Source of the DNA: Roseiflexus castenholzii DSM 13941
Lineage (GTDB): Bacteria; Chloroflexota; Chloroflexia; Chloroflexales; Roseiflexaceae
Assembly (NCBI RefSeq): GCF_000017805.1
Contig: NC_009767.1
Location: 4,009,001-4,073,000 of the forward strand
DNA: 64,000 nt
Direction: 5' to 3'
This document shows, piece after piece, positions 51,134 to 60,779 of this stretch. The notes beneath the pieces are model-generated. The model did no database searches and was not told the DNA's origin. It worked only from the letters and a program-made list of their open reading frames with translations. The position numbers and the translations under genes are program-made. Positions within the stretch are counted from its first letter, which is position 1. Each line of letters starts with the position of its first letter.

Positions 51134-52123
51134 ATGCGCGCACATGCGATCGTGTTCGTAGCGCCCAATCAGGTGCAGTGTGGCGCCATTGATGTTCCCG
51201 AACCGGCGCCAGGAGAACTGCTGATCGAAGCGATCTATACCTGTATCAGTCCTGGCACCGAACTGCGCACACTTGCCGGTTTGCAGGCGGAAACCCCGGG
51301 ATGGCCATTGATACCGGGATATGCAATGGTTGGTCGGGTCGTAGGCGCCGGTCCTGCGACCCCATACACCGCTGGCGCGATCGTCTTCTGTAAAGGAACA
51401 CGATACGCTGGCGCGCACCTGATGTGGGGCGCCCACCTCAGCCATGCCGTGCTTCCTGCGGAACAGGCGATCCCGCTGCCAGACGGCATCGATCTGCTGG
51501 AAGCCACGACCGCCAAATTGGCGGCAATCGCGTATCGCGGGCTGACCATTGCACATCCGTTGCCGCACGAAACTGTCGCTGTCATCGGACTGGGGATCAT
51601 TGGTCAACTGGCTGCGAGACTACACGCACTCAACGGCGCACGCGTTCTGGCGACCGACCGCACACCGCAGCGCGTCGCGCTGGCGCAGCGCCACGGTATC
51701 GAGGCATTCGTCGCCGAAGACAATCTTGCAGCCGCCTTTCGCCAACGACTGAACAGTGGCGTCGATATTATCGTCGACGCAACCGGTGCGCCATCAGTCA
51801 TCACAGAGGCTATCGAACTGGCCAGAGACGTCCCGTGGGGCGACGATCCTGGTGGCAATGCACGATATCTTGTGCAGGGAAGCTACGCTGACTCGTTCTC
51901 TGTACCCTATCAGGCAGCATTCCGCAAAGAACTGGCGATCCTTATGACCCGCGACGAAGGACCGCGCGACCTTCATACCGTGCTCAATCTGATGCAGCGC
52001 AACCGGTTGAAGACTCGCGATCTGATCGGCGCGGTCGTGCCGCCCGAACGCGCTCCAGAGATCTACCGGACGTTACGAGAGCAGAGTGATATGGTAACGG
52101 CAGTGTTCCGGTGGAGTGCATAG
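51134..52123 (+). CDS. Medium-chain dehydrogenase/reductase family protein
   Basis: A 329-residue MDR protein. The N-terminal catalytic domain contains CISPGTELRTLAG and GYAMVGRVVGAG. The Rossmann domain has VAVIGLGIIGQLAARLHALN and VLATDRTPQRVALAQRHG. The structural-zinc cysteines are absent and catalytic-zinc ligands are unclear, as in the BchC-like and DUF-type MDR subgroups. BchC (bacteriochlorophyllide dehydrogenase) has a similar build and would suit a phototroph, but I cannot establish it. The ATG at 51134 has GGGGAA 6-7 bases upstream. Repeat copy D begins 26 bases after the stop. Confidence 0.75.
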   Translation: MRAHAIVFVAPNQVQCGAIDVPEPAPGELLIEAIYTCISPGTELRTLAGLQAETPGWPLIPGYAMVGRVVGAGPATPYTAGAIVFCKGTRYAGAHLMWGAHLSHAVLPAEQAIPLPDGIDLLEATTAKLAAIAYRGLTIAHPLPHETVAVIGLGIIGQLAARLHALNGARVLATDRTPQRVALAQRHGIEAFVAEDNLAAAFRQRLNSGVDIIVDATGAPSVITEAIELARDVPWGDDPGGNARYLVQGSYADSFSVPYQAAFRKELAILMTRDEGPRDLHTVLNLMQRNRLKTRDLIGAVVPPERAPEIYRTLREQSDMVTAVFRWSA

Positions 52124-52148
52124 ACGCTACACAGAATCATGACGACTC

Positions 52149-52269
52149 ATACCAATGATGATTGACGATGCCGCATGCGTGTCATTCCGAGCGCAGAATC
52201 TGAGCGGGTCGCGCAAGACCCCTCCGCTGCTCGGGGTGACCATGCCGGATGGTCACAGGTCATTGGTAT
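52149..52269 (+). repeat. MITE-like inverted-terminus repeat, copy D (121 bp)
   Basis: It begins ATACCAATGATG and ends GTCATTGGTAT. The interior matches copies A and C (CGCATGCGTGTCATTCCGAG) but is shorter in the middle (GCGCAGAATCTGAGCG). Its final T is the last base of the response-regulator stop codon (52271-52269), the same exact abutment as copy B. It lies between two convergent genes. Confidence 0.85.
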
Positions 52270-52871
52270 CACTCGTGCATGACGCGCTCGTAGCAGGTCG
52301 GGCAGATCGTGTGGCTGAACGACACCTCGGCATGCGTTTCGAGATAGGTCGTCACGCTTACCCAATTGCCCTGCTCATCGCGGATCTGGCTGCCGCACCA
52401 CGCGCAGATCGGAATAATCCCGCTCAGGGTCTTGATCGTGGCGAGCGCCGCTTCCAGAGCGGCATGCTTTTGTTCGAGATTGCGATAGAGTTTTCGGAGA
52501 GTCAGGTGGGTATTAATACGCGCCAGCACGACATCGACGTTGATCGGCTTGGTAATGTAATCAACGGCGCCGGCGCGCAACCCGGTCACTTCTTCTATCG
52601 CATCGGTCAGCGCCGTCATTAGTATGACCGGAATATCCTTTGTGCGCGGATCGGCTTTCAGGCGGCGACAGGTTTCGAACCCGTCCATTCCGGGCATCAT
52701 CACATCAAGAACGATCAGATCAGGCTGCACATTGATAGCCGTTTGCAGCGCCACATCGCCCCGTTCATTGATCAGCACCTTATAGCCTGCGCGCCGCAAT
52801 CCCGTGAAGAGCAGCGCAAGATTGGCAGGTGTGTCATCAACGACGAGAATGGTATCCGGCGATTGACTCAT
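52269..52871 (-). CDS. Response regulator with C-terminal CxxC domain
   Basis: A 200-residue protein. Receiver domain at 1-125: VVDDTPANL, phospho-acceptor Asp in LIVLDVMMPGMDG, Lys in DYITKPINV. A coiled coil (LYRNLEQKHAALEAALATIK) leads to a short module IIPICAWCGSQIRDEQGN with SHTICPTCYERV. That paired-Cys module is found at the ends of various signalling proteins and probably binds metal or senses redox. No DNA-binding domain. Its start overlaps the hybrid-kinase stop (ATGA), so it is its likely partner. Confidence 0.9.
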   Translation of the reverse strand: MSQSPDTILVVDDTPANLALLFTGLRRAGYKVLINERGDVALQTAINVQPDLIVLDVMMPGMDGFETCRRLKADPRTKDIPVILMTALTDAIEEVTGLRAGAVDYITKPINVDVVLARINTHLTLRKLYRNLEQKHAALEAALATIKTLSGIIPICAWCGSQIRDEQGNWVSVTTYLETHAEVSFSHTICPTCYERVMHE

Positions 52872-55800
52872 CCCTCTGCCCTGGATTTTTTCAGAAACTC
52901 CTGTAACTGACCTATCTGGAAATGTTCCAGAAAGTATCGCACCTGAGCGACAAAAGAGGCCGCCTGCGGCATTTCCTGGATCAATGCATCGACCCTTTGT
53001 TGAATAGCGTCAATATCGCCAATACGCGCCAGTTCTTCCAACGAATCGAGCATTGTGCGCGGCAGCAGCACAGGCGCTGCCCAATGCGACTGATCAACGG
53101 ACGGTTCGGCGTAGCGCCATTCGACCCAGGGAAGATGGCGTTGCAGCGTTTCGAGCAGAATGGTGCGATCAATCGGCTTGGGAATGAATGCCTGCGCACC
53201 GGCATTCAGACTCTGGATACGATCATCCGGATAGGCGCTGGCAGAACTCACAATCAGCACGATGCGATCCCCTGCGGCGCTCGCACGAATGCGCCGGATC
53301 ATGTCTATTCCATTCAGTCGCGGCATCACCAGATCGAGAACGATGGCATCGGGATTGAATACCGCCATGCGCTCTAATCCATCATAGCCATCCTGCGCCT
53401 CAGCCGTGATGATACCTAACGGTTGGAGCATATCACGCAGAATCGCGCAGTTATCGGGATGGTCATCGACAATCAACACTTTGGGCGCAGGACCCGCAAC
53501 ACCGATCACCCGGCGTGACGCCCGCTTTGGGAGCAACGGCTCGGCCGGCGCTTCCGGCAGCGGGATCGCAAACCAGAATCGACTTCCCGCGCCAGGCGCA
53601 CTCTGCACCCGTAACGTTCCACCCATCAAAGTGACCAATTCGCGCGCGATCGCCAGGCCCAAACCCGTTCCTTTTTCGCCTGTCTGAGCGCCTAACTGCT
53701 CGAACGGACGGAAAATCACCTCGCGATATTCAGGCGCAATTCCGATACCGGTGTCAATGACCTCGAATCGGACCTTATCTCGATTATCGGGCAATCTCTC
53801 GACCTTAAGGGTCACCACACCTTCTCGCGTAAACTTGATCGCATTACTCAAGAGATTAACCAGCACCTGCCACAGGCGTTTCTCATCACCCACCACCAGG
53901 CGCGGCAGGTTCGCAATCTCCCGCGCGAACGCCAGATTTCTGGCAACCGCCCGTTCCTGCATCATATCGCATATCGTCGCAAGCATGGCATCGAGAGCGA
54001 ACCGATCCGGTCGCACCTCGATCTTTCCGGCTTCGATCTTTGCCAGATCGAGCAAATCATCGATCAGGTTCAGCAACTGCTCACCACTGGACTGAATGAC
54101 CCGCAGGCTTTTTCGGGCATAATCGGAAGTTGTGGGATCATGTTCGAGAATCTGAGCATACCCAAGAATACTGTTGAGCGGCGTCCGCAACTCGTGGCTG
54201 ATATTGGAAAGAAAGACACTTTTGGCGCGATTGGCGGCTTCGGCGGCACGGCGCGCTTCTTCTGCCGACTCTTTGGCAGATCGTAAGGAGTCTTCAAGCG
54301 TGCGTTGTTCGGTGATGTCGAACATCAACCCCAAAATTGCAGTCACCGTGCCGTCCACCTGGACAGGCGCGATGATGTGCTTGAACAGACGCGGCTGGTC
54401 CTGAACCAGAAGCGCATGCTCGAAGGATACCGTTCTTCCTTCCCGTGCCCATGCCTCATACGGCGCCCATTCCGCCAGCGCCGCACCGCCGCTGTCCTCA
54501 TCCTTCCAGGAATTGTCGCCGGTCAGCGTTCGCATCACCGAATTCTGCATGATGTACCTGCCATTGAGATCCTTCGCCCACAACGCCACCGGCATATGCT
54601 CAACGATTGTGTGCAGACGCGCCTCACTCTCACGTCGCGCATACTCCGACCGGCGATAGTCGCGCCAGAGAAAGACCGATTGCAAAGCGCTACTGATCTC
54701 CTGCGCCAGCATATGATATACTCCGCCCTCGCGCGGTCCGACCTGAACGGCAATGAACCCAAAATCGCGCAATCCAAAGAAGAGCGGAGTGACTATGAAC
54801 GCATATGGTTGGTGCTCGCAAAGCAACGCATCTGGAACAATCCGGCGGCTGGGAAACGATATCCCATCAGGAGGCAATGGCAACCTGCGCCCTTCGTGCA
54901 GCGCCAGCACCACCCGTCCCCATACCGGCGCTTCCAGGTTCGTCGTTGGAGGAAAATCGTCGTACAGGACAAGATAGCCATCTCTGACAGGCAATTCGGG
55001 CAACCGCTGCGCGAGGACCTCAAGGAGATACTTGAGGTCCTGCGCGATGAGCATCGACTGACTGATCTCGAGCAGCGTGTGAGACTGCTCGATCGTTCTG
55101 GTGCGCAGTTCAATTCTGGAGCGCTCGCGCTCCTGCGCCAGCGCCAGGCGAATCCGTTGCAGAAACAGAAGATTCGCGCGTGGCATATCATCGGCATGAT
55201 CGAGCGCTGACACGATCAAATAGAATAATTCCGAGATCACATCGTGCCATTGCGCCAGTTCCTGCCGGGTGCGCCTGCGCGACAATTCGCGCTCAAACGC
55301 GCTCCAGAATTGATCTCGTTCCTGATCATGTCTATCCGGCATTCCTGGCAACAACCCTTCGATCAGGACATTGATCCAGGAACGGTCAATGTCTGCGTCT
55401 ATCGTGTCACGGAGACGCCCAATCTGTGCGACCAGGCGATCACCGCGCGCTTCAACCAGATCGCCCGACAGAACCGGCGCCGAGCGATCCGGCGACCAAC
55501 ACCCGCATGATCGACGAACAATCAGGCGGGCAGGGACATGGATTCGATCAGGGATGCTCTTCCCGGCAATCCGATCAAGGAGCGCACCAACGGCGACGAC
55601 ACCCGACTCATAAAATGGCTTGGCCACGACCGTTATCGGCAAATCCAACGTTTGCGCATCCAGATGATCATTGAACCCGACGACTGCCACCTCATCCGGG
55701 ACGCGCACACCAGACTCCTGAAGCGTGTGCAGCGCACCGAGAGCATATTCAATTTCGGAGCCGACCAGCGCGTCAAAGTCGGCGCCGGGGCGCAGGCGCC

Positions 55801-56431
55801 GCTTGCTGATCAGTTCGCGTGCCGCCTCGATCCCAACGATCTTCCCCCATCGCAAATCGTGATACACCAGCGCGGAATCGAAAGGTATGCCAAACGCGCG
55901 AAGCGTCTCCTGATATGCCGCGAAGCGTTCCTCGCTCTCCATATGGCGCTGCGGACCACGAATGAAGGCGATACGGCATCGCTGATGGCGCTCGATCAAA
56001 TGCTCCAGCAGGGTGCGCATCCCCTGGCGTGTATCGGTCACAACCGACGGCACACCCTGGATCAAACCTTCGTAATTGACCATCGGCAACCGCCGGAAAG
56101 GGGCAATGAACTCCTCCATCTCGGCGTCATCGAGGTTTATGCCAAACCCGGACCTGCTGCCGCCCCAGGTGATAAGTCCATCGAGACGTTCGCTGTTTGC
56201 CAGCGCGAAAAAGGACAACGCCGGCAACACTTGAAGATACGGAACCCTGAGCAGCGCCTGACTGCGGACGGGGAGCGTCCCGCTAAGAAAACAGATCAGA
56301 TTCACGCCGTGTCGGCGCGCAGCATCGACAACCCCCAACCAGAACGGTTGATTGACGATTGCGGTCAGCAGGCCAATGGTTGGACGTGTTGCGTGAAGCG
56401 TCCCATCAGACATAGATGCATCTGCGATCAT
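52868..56431 (-). CDS. Hybrid histidine kinase with LacI-type ligand-binding sensor
   Basis: A 1187-residue cytosolic kinase. Residues 17-310 match the sugar-binding core of LacI/GalR regulators without their helix-turn-helix: PTIGLLTAIVNQPFWLGVV, GLITWGGSRSGFG, CRIAFIRGPQRHMESEERFA, DEVAVVGFNDHLDAQTLDLP. Next come a helical/GAF-like region, a PAS domain (HTIVEHMPVALWAKDLNGRY), the kinase core (NISHELRTPLNSILGYAQIL; NLLSNAIKFTREG; DTGIGI; GTGLGLAIARELV) and a receiver (AIVLDLVMPRLNG, PKPID). A short helical tail follows. It may sense a sugar or nucleoside in the cytosol. The start overlaps the upstream GGDEF-EAL stop (ATGA). Confidence 0.9.
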   Translation of the reverse strand: MIADASMSDGTLHATRPTIGLLTAIVNQPFWLGVVDAARRHGVNLICFLSGTLPVRSQALLRVPYLQVLPALSFFALANSERLDGLITWGGSRSGFGINLDDAEMEEFIAPFRRLPMVNYEGLIQGVPSVVTDTRQGMRTLLEHLIERHQRCRIAFIRGPQRHMESEERFAAYQETLRAFGIPFDSALVYHDLRWGKIVGIEAARELISKRRLRPGADFDALVGSEIEYALGALHTLQESGVRVPDEVAVVGFNDHLDAQTLDLPITVVAKPFYESGVVAVGALLDRIAGKSIPDRIHVPARLIVRRSCGCWSPDRSAPVLSGDLVEARGDRLVAQIGRLRDTIDADIDRSWINVLIEGLLPGMPDRHDQERDQFWSAFERELSRRRTRQELAQWHDVISELFYLIVSALDHADDMPRANLLFLQRIRLALAQERERSRIELRTRTIEQSHTLLEISQSMLIAQDLKYLLEVLAQRLPELPVRDGYLVLYDDFPPTTNLEAPVWGRVVLALHEGRRLPLPPDGISFPSRRIVPDALLCEHQPYAFIVTPLFFGLRDFGFIAVQVGPREGGVYHMLAQEISSALQSVFLWRDYRRSEYARRESEARLHTIVEHMPVALWAKDLNGRYIMQNSVMRTLTGDNSWKDEDSGGAALAEWAPYEAWAREGRTVSFEHALLVQDQPRLFKHIIAPVQVDGTVTAILGLMFDITEQRTLEDSLRSAKESAEEARRAAEAANRAKSVFLSNISHELRTPLNSILGYAQILEHDPTTSDYARKSLRVIQSSGEQLLNLIDDLLDLAKIEAGKIEVRPDRFALDAMLATICDMMQERAVARNLAFAREIANLPRLVVGDEKRLWQVLVNLLSNAIKFTREGVVTLKVERLPDNRDKVRFEVIDTGIGIAPEYREVIFRPFEQLGAQTGEKGTGLGLAIARELVTLMGGTLRVQSAPGAGSRFWFAIPLPEAPAEPLLPKRASRRVIGVAGPAPKVLIVDDHPDNCAILRDMLQPLGIITAEAQDGYDGLERMAVFNPDAIVLDLVMPRLNGIDMIRRIRASAAGDRIVLIVSSASAYPDDRIQSLNAGAQAFIPKPIDRTILLETLQRHLPWVEWRYAEPSVDQSHWAAPVLLPRTMLDSLEELARIGDIDAIQQRVDALIQEMPQAASFVAQVRYFLEHFQIGQLQEFLKKSRAEG

Positions 56432-59187
56432 TGATGAGCCGCCAGCATTTGTTCCATCTGTTCCGGCGGCGCCGTGCAGCCAAAGAGCCACCCCTGCGCA
56501 TATTCGCAGCGCAAGGCGCGCAGCTCGTTCGCCTGATCGAGCGTTTCGACCCCCTCGGCGACAACAGTCATACCTAGCGAATGCGCCAGGGTGATGATCG
56601 CTTTCACAATTTCGCGATGTTCGCGCGCGGCGCCGAGACGATTAATGAAGACCCGATCAATCTTTAGGGTATCGACCGGAAACTGGCTCAGGTAACTGAG
56701 CGACGAATAGCCGGTGCCAAAATCATCGATACACACCCCGACACCGAGTGATCGGAGGTCGTTCAACTGCGCGGCAGCCACATCGCGATGCGTAATGAAC
56801 GTATTCTCGGTAATCTCCAGTTTGAGCGCGCGCGCCGGCACATCGTTCCTCGCAATCGTGTCAGCGACCTGCGCAACCAGATCGGGTTGCGCCAGTTGAT
56901 GCGCCGACAGGTTGACATTCACCCACATATCGGCGTAGTGCGGATAGTAGGTGCGCCACACGCGCAATTGACGACATGCTTCCTGCAACACCCACTGACC
57001 GATGGCATTGATCAGCCCAACCTCTTCAGCCAGCGCAATAAACTGATCGGGAGCAATCAAACCATACTGAGGATGCTGCCAGCGCGCGAGCGCCTCCACT
57101 GCAACGATTCGTCCACTGGTGAGCGCAACAATTGGCTGGTAGTACACGCACAACTCACCGTGTTCAATCGCACTGCGCAGATCGTTTTCGAGCTGAAAAT
57201 GACTGAGCGCCTTCCGACGCATATCCGGATCGAAAACGACATAGCGCGCGCGCTGCCCCATCTTTGCCTGATACATCGCTGTATCGGCATCGCGCGCAAT
57301 CTCCTCAGCACGTTCATATCCCTGGTTGCTCAACACCAGACCAATGCTTGCCGTGGTATAGACCGTGCGACCGCCGATGGTCAATGGTGCGCGCAGCGCC
57401 TGTTGAATGCGTTCTGCGATCCATTCGGCATCTTCCGGCGCATCCAACCGGTCGAGCATCACCGCGAACTCATCACCACCCAACCGCGCCACCGTATCGC
57501 CTGGACGCAAAACACCCTCCAACCGCCGCGCGACAACGACCAGCAACTCATCGCCGGCGGCATGCCCCAGGCTGTCATTGATCGTTTTGAAGCGATCAAG
57601 ATCGAGAAACAGCACGGCAAACAACGACCGTTCGCGCTGTGATCGTCTGAGCGCCAGGCTCAATCGGTCCATGAAGAGGGTCCGATTGGGCAATCCGGTC
57701 AGCGTATCGTGAAGGATGCCATACTCCAATCGCTCCTCCGCGCGTTTCCGATCGGTAATATCGGTCTGCGAACCAACCATCCGCGTTGCTCGACCACTCG
57801 CATCCCACACGGCGATGCCGCGACAGAGCATCCAGCGGTAGGCGCCATCACGATGGAGGATGCGATATTCGAGTTCGAACGATGCAATCAGGCGGCGCGT
57901 ATGCGCCAGGAGGCGCAGTTCGACCCGTTCGCGATCATCGGGATGGACGCGACTGAACCACTCATCGGGAGACGTACCGATCTCATCATCACCATATCCC
58001 AACATTGCCTTCCAGCGCGATGCGAAATAGATTCTATCATTGACGAGATCCCAATCCCACAACCCATCGTTGGCGCCCTGCGCCGCCAGCGCATACCGCT
58101 CTTCGCTGGCGCGCAGCGCCGCCTCAGCGCGTTTGGCTTCCGTCACATCCCGCACAATCGCCACGCTCCCGCTCAACCCTTCTGTATCGCGGAGCGGACG
58201 GGCGGTAATACTCAACCATTGCTCTGCACCGGCATCTCCAGCGGGCAGATGCACTTCCGCTGCATTCACCGACTCACCACGAAGCGCACGCGCAAACGGC
58301 AGATCGCGCGGGGTCAGGGAGGAACGGCCATCAGGCGACTGAGCAACCTGGGTATCTGGCGCACTCGGCAGCAGACTCATCAGGCGATCACCGAGCATAT
58401 GCACAGCGGCGGAGTTGTAGAGTATCAGGCGCCCGGCGGCATCGGTCACCACAACGGCATCGCCCATACTATCGAGGACTGCAAGCAAGAGGTTCGTCTG
58501 CTGTCGCAGCGATGCTTCAGAGCGCTTCAATGCTTCAGCGCGTTGCTCTGCCAGCATGGTGCGTTCCGCGACGCGCTGTTCGAGCATAAGGTTCAGTGCG
58601 CGCAACTCCTCTTCCGCGCGCTGCCGCTCGCGCTGTTCCTCCTCGAGGCGGTTGAGCATAGCCTGTAACGTCTGATCAACCGCTTCGAAACCGGCAGAGT
58701 TCCGGATTGCCTGCTGGATCGTCGGATCATGAGCGGTTGCCGGATGATCCGCTGCCGTGCTGAGCAATTGCAGCCGCATGCGCAGATATGCCTGTTCGGT
58801 GTCGCGCAGCCGCTTCTGCTCCAGGCAGGCATTGACACGCGCGTGCAGAATGGTTGCGTTGAACGGCTTGCCCAAATAATCGGCAGCGCCAAGTTCAATA
58901 CAGTGCGCAACCAGATCGAGATCTTGATCGCCGGAGATGACAATGACTGGAATGTGACGCAGCGCGGGATCGGATTTCAGCGTCGCAAGCACACGATCGC
59001 CCCGCATGCCGGGCATCAAAATGTCGAGCAGGATCAGGTCGAACGCCTGCTGCCGCACTGCTTCGAGCGCTTGAATGCCGTCGGATCGAAGGACTACTGT
59101 GTGACCGGCGCGCTCCAACTGCCGCGCCAGCGCATTCCGAATATAGTCGTGATCATCTACTACGAGAATGTGACCAGGAGAAGGCAT
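56428..59187 (-). CDS. REC-PAS-PAS-GGDEF-EAL c-di-GMP enzyme
   Basis: A 919-residue cytosolic regulator. Domains: receiver (1-125; VVDDHDYIR, LILLDILMPGMRG, YLGKPFNA), coiled coil, PAS (about 225-345), PAS with PAC (about 360-480), GGDEF (about 490-650; RLGGDEFAVMLDRL intact) and EAL (about 665-915; VAVEALARWQHPQYG, NVNLSAHQL, IDDFGTGYSSLSYL, VAEGVET). Both catalytic motifs look intact, so it may make and break c-di-GMP under control of the receiver. It heads the three-gene operon and could regulate exopolysaccharide synthesis (inference). No clear ribosome site precedes the ATG. Confidence 0.93.
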   Translation of the reverse strand: MPSPGHILVVDDHDYIRNALARQLERAGHTVVLRSDGIQALEAVRQQAFDLILLDILMPGMRGDRVLATLKSDPALRHIPVIVISGDQDLDLVAHCIELGAADYLGKPFNATILHARVNACLEQKRLRDTEQAYLRMRLQLLSTAADHPATAHDPTIQQAIRNSAGFEAVDQTLQAMLNRLEEEQRERQRAEEELRALNLMLEQRVAERTMLAEQRAEALKRSEASLRQQTNLLLAVLDSMGDAVVVTDAAGRLILYNSAAVHMLGDRLMSLLPSAPDTQVAQSPDGRSSLTPRDLPFARALRGESVNAAEVHLPAGDAGAEQWLSITARPLRDTEGLSGSVAIVRDVTEAKRAEAALRASEERYALAAQGANDGLWDWDLVNDRIYFASRWKAMLGYGDDEIGTSPDEWFSRVHPDDRERVELRLLAHTRRLIASFELEYRILHRDGAYRWMLCRGIAVWDASGRATRMVGSQTDITDRKRAEERLEYGILHDTLTGLPNRTLFMDRLSLALRRSQRERSLFAVLFLDLDRFKTINDSLGHAAGDELLVVVARRLEGVLRPGDTVARLGGDEFAVMLDRLDAPEDAEWIAERIQQALRAPLTIGGRTVYTTASIGLVLSNQGYERAEEIARDADTAMYQAKMGQRARYVVFDPDMRRKALSHFQLENDLRSAIEHGELCVYYQPIVALTSGRIVAVEALARWQHPQYGLIAPDQFIALAEEVGLINAIGQWVLQEACRQLRVWRTYYPHYADMWVNVNLSAHQLAQPDLVAQVADTIARNDVPARALKLEITENTFITHRDVAAAQLNDLRSLGVGVCIDDFGTGYSSLSYLSQFPVDTLKIDRVFINRLGAAREHREIVKAIITLAHSLGMTVVAEGVETLDQANELRALRCEYAQGWLFGCTAPPEQMEQMLAAHQ

Positions 59188-59587
59188 AGATGCTTGAAGT
59201 TTGGCTCGTCTTCTATAACCGCCATACTATACCGCCATTTATATACCGGCGCAAACATCCGTCGCGCCAGTGTCGCGCGATCAATGCGGGTGGTATGGAC
59301 CCCAGGATACATATTCCGCTCGCTGCTCTCCGCATAACGACTGAAGTGACGCGCGCTGGAGCGCGTCACCCGCCTGCACGGACAAAGAGGATTCATGCCT
59401 CGACCACCACCATCAGGTCATCCTCATGTTTGCAGATTTAAGGTATGATGCAAAGCGTCAACATCATGCATCAGTTTTCCCACGAGTCCAGCACATACGA
59501 TGATCGGCATCGCTTATCGGCGCTCTGTGACGCAGAGCATCGATGGATGACTCTGTGCGGCAAACACTCGGTGAAAGGAGACCCGGT
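59188..59587. other. 400-base divergent intergenic region with a 9-bp hairpin
   Basis: It lies between the divergent c-di-GMP operon and mscL. GTGACGCGC (59346-59354) pairs with GCGCGTCAC (59361-59369). Several AT-rich -10-like stretches occur (for example ACTATA at 59224-59229, read TATAGT on the minus strand), but no complete promoter is convincing. No gene is supported here. Confidence 0.4.
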
Positions 59588-59971
59588 ATGTTCGAGGGCT
59601 TCAGAAAGTTCGTCATGCGCGGCAACGTCGTCGATCTGGCGGTCGGCGTGGTGATCGGCACCGCGTTTAGCGCCGTGGTTAATTCACTGGTCAATGATGT
59701 CCTGCTGGCAGCCATCGCCACGCTGGTGGGAAAGCCAGATTTTTCAGGTGTTCTGGTCTTTGGAGCAGTACGGATTGGCGCCTTTCTCACGGCGGTCGTC
59801 AACTTCCTGCTCATCGCCGCTGCCGTCTACTTCTTTGTAGTGACGCCGGTCAACAAACTCAACGATCTGATCAGGAAACCTGAACCGCCTGCACCACCAG
59901 AGCCTTCCACACAGGAGAAACTCCTGATCGAAATTCGCGATCTCTTGCGACAAAACATAACCCGCTCTTAA
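59588..59971 (+). CDS. mscL: Large-conductance mechanosensitive channel MscL
   Basis: A 127-residue channel protein that opens under membrane tension to release solutes in hypo-osmotic shock. The N-terminal amphipathic helix and first transmembrane helix carry FRKFVMRGNVVDLAVGVVIG, the family signature. The second helix is AFLTAVVNFLLIAAAVYFFV, ending in VVTPVNKLND, then a charged C-terminal bundle (STQEKLLIEIRDLLRQN). The ATG at 59588 has AAGGAG 8 bases upstream; an earlier in-frame start lacks support. Confidence 0.97.
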   Translation: MFEGFRKFVMRGNVVDLAVGVVIGTAFSAVVNSLVNDVLLAAIATLVGKPDFSGVLVFGAVRIGAFLTAVVNFLLIAAAVYFFVVTPVNKLNDLIRKPEPPAPPEPSTQEKLLIEIRDLLRQNITRS

Positions 59972-60068
59972 TGATTGCTTGATGAAACTCCTGTAGGGTT
60001 AAGAGCCAGGAAATTGCCGGTCGAACGTTCATCGGCGAACGTTCACTCCTGATGATACGAGGTGCGCA

Positions 60069-60779
60069 GTGCTCGACACCCTGAGCGTCATAATCCCGAC
60101 GCGCAACGAAGCGCCATTGATCGGAAGATTTCTCGCCGCCCTTCCCGCATCAATGGAACTGATTGTCGTCGATGCCAGCAACGATGAGACCCCTGCAATC
60201 ATCGAGCGCGCACGACCGCACAACACCCGGGTTATTCGCTCCCCCGCCGGGGTTGCAGAAGCGCGCGCGATCGGCGCGGCAGCGGCAAGCGGCGACTGGT
60301 TGATCTTCAGCGACGCTGATGTGCATTTTGCACCCGGCTATTTCGATCGTTTTGCGCGCTATACGGACTCAGACGCGGTGTACGGTCCCAAATTTGCAAC
60401 CGCAGCATACCGATGGTACAGCGCGATCTTTACCGGCGGGCAGCGAATGGCGCATGCGCTCGGCTTTCCGGCGGCATCCGGCTCGAATATGGCCGTCAGG
60501 CGTGACGTCCTGAAGGCGATTGGCGGTTTCCGTTGCGACCTGCCGGTCAATGAAGACAGCGAACTCTTCCTTCGTCTTGCCTATCGCGGCTATCGCATCC
60601 GGTTCGCTGCCGATCTGGCGGTCTATTCACTCGACGATCGCCGGCTGCGGCGCGGTGCGGTGCGCAAATTGTTCCACAGCACCGCACGATGTGCGTTGAT
60701 TGCACTGGGGCTGCGCGTGCCACTTCCGCAACGCCTCCTGCGCCACGATTGGGGATACTGGAGCACCACGCGGCGATGA
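60069..60779 (+). CDS. GT2 family glycosyltransferase
   Basis: A 236-residue GT-A glycosyltransferase. The fold starts LSVIIPTRNEAPLIGRFL, with LIVVDASNDETPAII, IFSDADVHFAPGYFDRF (DXD) and GGFRCDLPVNEDSELFLRLA (the acidic base region). It starts with GTG, GAGGTG 5 bases upstream. It is coupled to the next gene by an ATGA overlap, with no membrane helix of its own. Resembles carotenoid/hopanoid-glycosyltransferase-like GT2 proteins; substrate unknown. Confidence 0.86.
   Translation: MLDTLSVIIPTRNEAPLIGRFLAALPASMELIVVDASNDETPAIIERARPHNTRVIRSPAGVAEARAIGAAAASGDWLIFSDADVHFAPGYFDRFARYTDSDAVYGPKFATAAYRWYSAIFTGGQRMAHALGFPAASGSNMAVRRDVLKAIGGFRCDLPVNEDSELFLRLAYRGYRIRFAADLAVYSLDDRRLRRGAVRKLFHSTARCALIALGLRVPLPQRLLRHDWGYWSTTRR

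Noticed and set aside
51134..52123. BchC (bacteriochlorophyllide dehydrogenase) assignment
   Set aside because: The MDR build is similar, but no BchC-specific motif could be confirmed and no pigment genes are nearby.
20697..52269. CRISPR array
   Set aside because: The four repeats are far apart, longer than CRISPR repeats, variable inside and not separated by regular spacers. No cas gene is present.
59445..59654. Small plus-strand ORF overlapping mscL
   Set aside because: It runs into mscL in a different frame, has no ribosome site and no coding character.
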